Positions 50,101 to 59,100 of a stretch of DNA of 64,000 bases are shown here, one piece after another. The notes below the pieces were generated by a model that ran no database searches, was not told where the DNA came from, and saw nothing but the letters and a program-made list of their open reading frames with translations. Both the position numbers and the translations under genes were made by a program. This DNA is from Anadara kagoshimensis (lineage: Eukaryota; Mollusca; Bivalvia; Arcoida; Arcidae): the NCBI GenBank assembly GCA_021292105.1, contig CM037870.1, positions 11,767,353 through 11,831,352 of the forward strand. Reading direction: 5' to 3'. Numbering within the stretch: the stretch's first letter is position 1; the number at the start of each line of letters is the position of its first letter.

Positions 50101-53100
50101 AATTGCATAAAAAATACATTATGACAGGCTAACAAAAACATAAAACATTTCATACATAACTGATACTTTACTTTCTGATAAAATGAGAACATGAATATGC
50201 AACAAAATTTCTGTGAAAAGAAGTTAGTGTTTCAAAATCTACAAGATTTTCACAACCACAGAAAGCTGTGTATATTTATAGTTAACTTACCTTGTGCTCT
50301 TGTTCTTGAAGAAGTCTTGCAAGTTCCTGTCAATTAAGAATGAAAACTAATAAAATTTTAAATAATAAGTGTAATGCAATTTCCTTAAAAATTAGAGATG
50401 GTGAGATTTAAACAACATTTGGTGTCTGCTTATTTATTTTTAAAATTTTCTTTGACCTCGATATAAAGATGTGAAGATAGTCAATGGTTAAATATTATTA
50501 AATGAAATCAAAATGGGCTGGAGTTAAACTAAAGGTTACTAGTTTACAATTTTAAAATTTTTATTAGCAAAATACTGTTATTTCTTAGCGACATATGCTA
50601 AACCACTCAGCTAATGGGGGCCCCTAAAAAATCTTCTGGCTGTTGGTTGGTTGGTTGAATGTTGCTTAATGTCACATCAGTAATTTTTCAGACATTCGCG
50701 ATGAGAACTATTTTATTAATCTCTATGGATTAATCTATGAACAATTTCTTGTATGCATGTGAAGTGCGAGTGTGTTGCATAGTCTGCTTTGTACTAGCGT
50801 GCACTCAGGGCGACTTCTATGTGTTAGTTCACAGAATCAGTACGCCCAACGGCAAGGAATATTCACTTTTCCACATGTGGTCTGAGCGGGACTCAAACTC
50901 ACAGCGGTGAGAGACCCTGGATTTGAAGACTGACGTCTTATCCATTAGGCCACCGCGGCCCCTCTTCTGACTGATTATAAAAGATAGTAAATAAAACATA
51001 CTTCATCTTGTGCTGCCTGTAGTTGTACTCTTTCATTATAATCTACATTATCTGAGATTGGAGGATAAAAGTCTGAGAAATCTCCATCATCTTCTATGTG
51101 CCCTGCCGGGGTCACCCTGTTAAATTCAGAATATAAAAAGAAGTTGTTGAATGATAATTTAGAATTTACGTATAATTTTAAAATCTTATACACTAAAAAC
51201 TAACTATTAAATCATTAAATTAAATTTTTAAGCCTTCGTTGTAACAGCTATACCATTGATCAATAATTTTTATGGCACTTAACTTCAGCAGAATGTGTCA
51301 ATAACATATGTTGTTTTGGGTTTTTTTTAGTGAAACAATGGACTTGTGTGTCAGTATTGTATAAACTTGGATTTATATTTACATTTTGTAAAAAATTTAT
51401 AATAAAAAATTGTGTATGAAAATTAAATTTGCTACTACAGTAATTTGCAAACATATATAGTCCAATCTGCCTTAAAGGTCACCCATATATAAGGGTCACC
51501 TGCTTATAAAGGCCAGTAGAACTGTATCCCAATTGTTCTTTATCCATATTATCTGAACCTGTATAAAAAGACCACCTGGCCATAAACATGATAAAGGTAA
51601 TTTTTACTGCCATCTTGACAGGTTTGACTGTATATTGAAAATCATGTGATGAAAGTAACTGGATTACTTTCCACCTTCTGCTATTGAGCTAACAAACTGA
51701 CTCATACTAAGATCTGATCTTATCAAGAATTGGTGAGAAGTACTGTAATCCTAGAGCTGGCAAAGCTCTGTAAGAGATTGAATGAGTGGGGTTTTATGCC
51801 CCATTCAACAATAGTTCACTTATATCGAGACATCTCTATAAGAAACACAACCACTGCTATAGCTCAGTTGGTAGCGTGCTGGCCCCGTAAGCGGGAGGTC
51901 TTGGTTTTGAGCCCTGACTGGGTCTGACCCAAGACTTGAAAGTGGGTAGGGATTGTTCTTTTGTCAAGCACTGGACATTACGATGGGAACTTAAAAATAA
52001 ACGAGGTCCAGTGTCATGGTGGGCTGAGCATGATAAAGAACCCTGCAGTAAAATGCCATTAGCGGAACGCACAGCAAAATTTCTGCACCTTTGCCTATGG
52101 CTGGCGACATCTCCATATAAGTGAAATATTCTTCTTAACTTAACTCTATAGGAGACCCAATAAAGTTTCAAGAGTTTATAGACATGTCTACTAACTGAGA
52201 GTGTTGTACACCCCATTCAAGATAATCTTTCACTTATATTGAGGTGATCAGTTCAAGGATGATGGAGAAAACTGGAGTACCCAAATAAAACCACTGATGT
52301 TTGGGAAGAGAACTGACAAACCTTCTTACACTAGGATTTGCCCAAGGGGGATTAAAACCTATAAGCATGTGAGAGGCACTGTGATCTGTAAGTGTGGGCT
52401 TTAGACCCCTTATCAACTGAATGAGAATTTCTATTGATTGAGAGTATCAGAAATAACTAATACTATATGTATTCTCGAAAATAAATTCTGAAAAGTAAGA
52501 GGTGGTGACATGGATGAGTAATGGTGTTTAACGCCTTAGTCAAGAATATTCCACTTATATTCAGACATCAGCTATAGGCAAAAGTCCAGAAATTTTGTCT
52601 GTGCATTGCGCTGATGGCATTATACAGCAGGGTTCTTTATCATCCCATGCCTACTGTGACACAGGACCTTACTTTTTCTCAAAAAAAATGGTAACTTTCA
52701 TTTCGTAAGGCTGAGTGCTTGGCAAAAGAACAGTCACTACCTAACTCTTAGGTCAAATCAGTCAGGGTTCCAACCCACAACCTCCTACTCATGGAGCGAG
52801 CACTCTATCAATTAAGCTACTGCAGTTGTTGAGTGGTGATATGGATAGTGAATATACAAATTATAATCACAGTCCACCTGCCTTAAAGGCCACCTCTATA
52901 TAAGCCTCACCTGCTTATAAAGACCAGTAGAATTGTATCCCAATTGTTCTTTATTCATACTGTAATTTGGGAAATTTTCGCGATAGTTTTATTTTGGCAT
53001 AAATTTGCAAGTGAAACAAGTTGTGAAAAAAAAGTTTCGCAAAAAATAAGCAGTAATTAAAATAATAACTACAGAGTCACGATCAGACGAAAATTAAAAG

Positions 53101-56100
53101 ACGCGAATAAATATTAAAGAGCAGTCACGGGAAAATTAGATGACGCGAAAATTTGCCAATCTACAGTATTACTTTAAGTTTAACCTGTATATATCTAATA
53201 TCGTATAGCATAATGTTTACTTGCTTACTAGAAAGTAAACATTATGCTCCTGAAGCTAGTAAGCAAGTAAACATTATGCTCCTGAAGAGTACTGAAAGCA
53301 TGAAAGCACTAGAGCAAAATGAAAGTTTTTTCTGTCATTTTCTTTTTTAAACAAGAACTTTATATTTTCTGTATACTTGAAATCATTTTTGAACAATATA
53401 TATATATATATATATATAGAAACTTCAGTTATTTTTTTATTTTCTTTCCTGAGTATCAATCATGGTTATACTAGAAGTTTATGTTTATTTGACATGCATT
53501 ATTTTAATACATGTATATCCATTTCTGATTTGTACAAGTTCATTCAGTCAAGTATATTGGAGAATATAAAAAGGCAGAACCTAATTAAGGTACAAAAGAT
53601 GGCACCTCACAATTTCTATAGTGTCTACCTTACATTTACATCTCATGCATTTAAAAAATATGTATACAGTGAAACCTGGATTTAACATCCCTATATCATT
53701 TTGCCATCTCATTATCGCCACACATTCAGTAGTCCAAAATCCCATTTATTCTATGTTTTTTATCCATATTTTCAGTTTATCACAAACTCTTTTATAATGC
53801 CAAAATTTTGACAGACCAAATCATGGCAGTGGTTTGAGGTTTTGCCATACTATCTCCTTTTTCAATGAGAACATTTAAAGTTTATTTTAGATTTGATATT
53901 TTTACATTTTAGTTACAATTAATGATGACAATCATAATTACAAGAGTTAGTTAATGATTTTAACTAACAAAATGCAACATGAAAACAAGAAAGGGGCTGT
54001 TCTACAGCCGAGACCAACCAAAGACAATGAGCACAACATCAATACAAGGGAGTGGTGGCGTGGCTATACAGCTGAACAACATGTACAAGTGCAAATATTA
54101 GATACATGATTAAAACACTATCATCATGCAAACAATTATATTTTTTAACATTGTAACAAAAATATCAACATATAAAGTGTTAGCTTTTTCTGAAAAGTCA
54201 GATATACATTAGTTTGAACTGAAACAAAAACAGGTTCTCCCAAACATAAAAACACAATTTTGACGATAAATAAACTAAATCCACATGAACTAAACAGAAA
54301 AATTAATTATAACAAAAGCATGTAATGTGTCAAGATTTACATTTAAAATAGCATTTATTTACAATATTTAACATATGAGTGAAAGAGGAAGGAGAGAGAG
54401 GATGGTGTTTTAGCACCAGTCGAGATTCTTTCACTTAAATCAAGGCAGTTAGTTCTGGGATGGTGGACGAAACCAGAGTGCCCAAGGGAAACCACCAACC
54501 TCTGACACTATTTCCCAGACTAGGATCTGTCCTAAAAGGGATTTAAACCTAGTTGTTGAGTGGCACTTTGATCCGTAAGCATGCACTTTAGACCACTTGG
54601 CCACTGAGACCCATGCATAAAAGTTGAGTAATGGTTCTTAACTTCCCAGTCAAGAATATTTCACTTATATCGAGACACAGCCAGCTATAGGCGACGATGT
54701 AGAAATTTTGCCTGTGCGTTGTGCTGATGGCATATTACAGCAGGGTTCTTTATCGTGCCAAGCCCACCGTGACATGGGACCTCGTTTACTTCAAGTTCCC
54801 ATCCGAAAGAACCGTGACTTACATTTTGTAATGCCGCCATGCATAAGAAAAACTTTTTTACAAATCAAAAGTAACAAACTACAAAACATAACAAAAGAAC
54901 AGCAGAGTTCATCTGTCCATTTAGAAATCAAAACAAAGTGTGTCCATCATAAACCTAATACTTAACCTTTAACATTAGATACTGACACTAACACTCATGT
55001 AATATGCAATGGATTGGGTGACCAAGTGGTCTAAAACACAAAGTTATGGCCTCTCAGTGCCTCGGTTTAAATTCAACTCAGGACAAATGATAGAAGTGTA
55101 TGAAAATTTGTCAGTTTGTTTGCTGAAGGGCATTAGTTTATATTTATAAATTTTTGTTAAAGATGTAATCTTGACACAATGTGCTACATATATTAGACTG
55201 TTAGTGTGCAAAGCGACATCTACCTGTACATATACCTAGTATATCCATTAGGTGCTCTCCGATCATTTGATATATGTAATTCATCTAAGGAACCCTCCAC
55301 TGATCCTCCTGTAAAGTATAAGTATAAATTATTTTTATTCAAAATTACCCCCCCCCCCCCCACCCCCCCCCCCCGATACATATGACGTCCCATAGTTTTA
55401 TGTTTCTTTCATTCTCAAATTTAATTTCACATGTGATGGATGTATCTAGCTAAACATGAGGTGTTTACCCTTCAGGAGCACCAAGCCTCATTTCCCTGGT
55501 GAAAGTTCACATGTTTAAGTTAGTTTATCAGTTTCAAAGTTTTTACTTTGATTGGAATTGTGATTTAGAAATGGATTGGTATGTTTGTTTTCATTTATCA
55601 ATAAATATCATTTTTAGTAGTGTTGGAATATATACCATTTGACCAGGTGGCTTAGAATAGTGTGATCCAAATCACACAAATTGTGTCATCAGCCCAAATC
55701 CAAAATCAATCCATTGGCTTTTTGCATTCTGCCACAATTTATTGTGCATACATATGATATTTATAATCAAAGGGAGCTAACTCTTTCATTACTAAAGCAG
55801 TACTGACTTCATCGTATCTACTAGATTCCATTTCGGTCAGGTGAGCTAAAAAGACATTTGCTCAAATTTATTAGAAACAGGTGCTGTTATACATACTGGT
55901 AGTGGTAGATGTATTATATAAAATCTTTGTGAAAAGTATTGAATAACTTTAACTAGATTAGACAGGATTATAAATGAACAAACTGATAATTCCAGCAAAT
56001 TTGTAACCATATGGCACAATATCAATTATAATACTACAAGACTAGTGCATTTTTTCCCCAATAAGTGTAAAAATTATGCCACACATGTCAAAATTTTGCA

Positions 56101-59100
56101 ACAAAGATTCCCACATTTGTCTGGTGATATAACAAGTTGAACATACCCTCCACTGTGAGTCTAGCTTCTTGTGTGTGTCTGGCTAACTGTTGTTCTAGAA
56201 TTTCTCTTTCCTTTTTCAGCTGTTTTTCTTTCCTTTTCTCCATATGTTTCTTATATCTCTCTTTTTCCTTTTCTTGTTCAAGTCTTGCTACTTCCTATAT
56301 TTAAAGAAAAACAAATGAATATCTACAGGGATTTGAATAATGGTGTTTTACAATGCCCCGGTCAATTTTCTTACACTTATATCAAGGTGGTCAGTACTGG
56401 GATGACCACTGCGGTAGCTCAGTCGGTAGAGTGCTCGCTCCGTAAGTGGTAGGTCGTGGGTTCGAACCCCGGCTGGGTCTTACCCAAGACTTGAAAGTGG
56501 GTAGTGACAGTTCTTTCGCCAAGCACTCGGCATTACGAAATGAAAGTGACAGTTCTTTCGGATGGGAACTTAAAATAAACGAAGTCCCGTGTCACGGTGG
56601 GCTTGGCACGCTAAAGAACCCTGCTGTATAATGCCATAAGTGCAACGCACAGGCAAAATTTTTGCACTTTTGCCTATAGCTGGCGACGTCTCAATATAAG
56701 TGAAATATTCTTGACTGGGACGATAAACACCATTACTCACTTCTTTGAGAACATGACCAACTTTTGCCGAACTTTCTGACAACAGCATATGCGCAGCCTC
56801 TAATGATATTTGCAACTATAGGGTCAGAGGCACTTTGGTCTGTAAGCTGGCATTTCAGACCACAGGGCCACTGAGGACTCTTGATCTATATTCGGTTCTT
56901 ATAACGTCATCTGTCAAAAACCTATAAAAGAGCCTTGATACAAAACACTGCAGTTTTATATTTTTCCTATTAATTATATCTTTACAAAACTGAAATACAG
57001 TAAATATGGTTTTAAAATGCTCCTTAATAACTTTGCCATCTTGCTTATTGCAACAATATTACCAAGACAATTTTATTAAACAAAAGGTGGATACCAATCA
57101 CAGGTACAATGTTTCCGAAATGTGAAGTTCAGATTGCAGAAGATATTTTTTTTAATAAAAAAATACTGTATAGTGCTGGGACCAAACAAGACCTTTCAAT
57201 ATCCTAAGGAATTAAAATAATAATAGTTTGAATGACCAAAGTTTGACAGTTAAAGCCATTACTTCATCTTCTATCTCTCTTTGTCGTTTATAAGCTTCTT
57301 CTTCACCTATCAATTCTTCTGCTACACGCTTAGCAATCTGTGCATCCTCTTCAGCTCTGAGAACAGAATATATTTCATTAATGTAGTCATTAAGGGCAAT
57401 AAGACTTACTTCTCTTTACCAAATAATCAATTTTGATATTTTGCATTATAGATCATCAAAATTAGATAGTCCATGTGGACCGACTATTGACAAATCATCC
57501 ATGCGGGCCAACTATTGACAAATCATCCATGTGGGCGGAATATTGACAAATCATCCATGTGGACTGATTATTGACAAATCACTATTGTTTGGTGATTATG
57601 AATGAACTTTATCACTGAGTCACTTTATGGTTTATTCAAATAAGTGGAAGTCCAATTTAATTTAAATCATCAAACTTTGATTATAAAATACAATGCTTAT
57701 TATGTTAGTGTACATAATTATATCTATTAAGGCTTAAATACATATACTTCGTATTTTGTGTTTGCTTAATTACTGTGCCGTAAAAACAAGAAAAAAACTA
57801 ACTGTGCATTAAGAGCCTGTAGTTCTTGGAATCTTTCTTCTTGCTGCCTTTGTTCTTCATCAGTTTGTGCTACTCTAGCTACTGGAATGTCTTCACGGAC
57901 TGTCCGCCTATTATACCGATTAAGTCCATAGTGTTGTTGTACTGTAAACATGGTAAATGTAATATTAAAAATAAATTAACAACACACATGTATATTGATG
58001 AAGGCCCACCCTCAGGTCTCTTCACCAATATTGTATGTGATACGGTATAGTTGTTTAATTCTGCAGGAAAAAACATTTGCGGTTCAGACACTGGAACTTA
58101 TTCACGGGTATAAAATTTTGCAATGCATTGGCCAGTGTTAACAATTTTTTATACTGATTGTCTTATTGAATGCCACATGAAAGTATCCATTCTGAATTTA
58201 ATTCTGCACTATACAGCAAATCATTTAATTTTGATTTACATTTGTGCTAAGTTTGATCAAACTCTATCAATAGGTGTGGAAGATATGAAGTGGACAACAA
58301 TATTGTGATCGATGGAAGATCAGACAGACCAACATATAGGGTGATTTCTATATATACCCCCTTAACTTTGCAGGAGGTATAAAAACTCAGATATTAGCAG
58401 TTATTACACATTATACAACTGATTACCAGTATAAATCATTATTAATTATTCATCATTTTATTTTTTATTACTTACTCTCTTTATCCTGCAGTTGATAAGC
58501 TAGTGCTCCATCTTCATGTACTAACCAATCTCTACACACTGAAACAAACAAAATACATAGTATAGATCATTAATTCACAATTATATTGAATACAAGTTAT
58601 ATTGAGTAGCACAATTATAGGAGTAGAGTGGCGTCATGAGGTTTTTATGCCCTAGTCAAGATTTTTTTTTACTTAATATCAAAGTGGTCAATTTTTAGAT
58701 CATAAACTGGTAGAGGAAACCTGAATACCTGGAAGAAAACCACAGACTTTTGGCAGGCAAAATGACAAACCTTCTAACAATAAGAACAATCTCAATGTGA
58801 TTTGAACCTATGCTGTGATCCAAAAATACACTCTAGACTACTTTGACAAGGAGGCTCCACAGTTCAAGGGAAAGACCTTGTACATATATATGTAGGCCAA
58901 TTCTTCACCAGTCTAACTGGCATGGCTGCTTCATAAGGTACATCAAAGAAAATGAGTAATTATGCATTTTAATCACCCGAGTTCCACTGATCAATAATTT
59001 CAGTTGTGTATCTAGAACTGAAATACTATAAGAATCTTATTGTGAAATTTGAAAAAAAAAAGATTTGTGTGATGTAATGCAGGGGTGACAACAATTAAGC

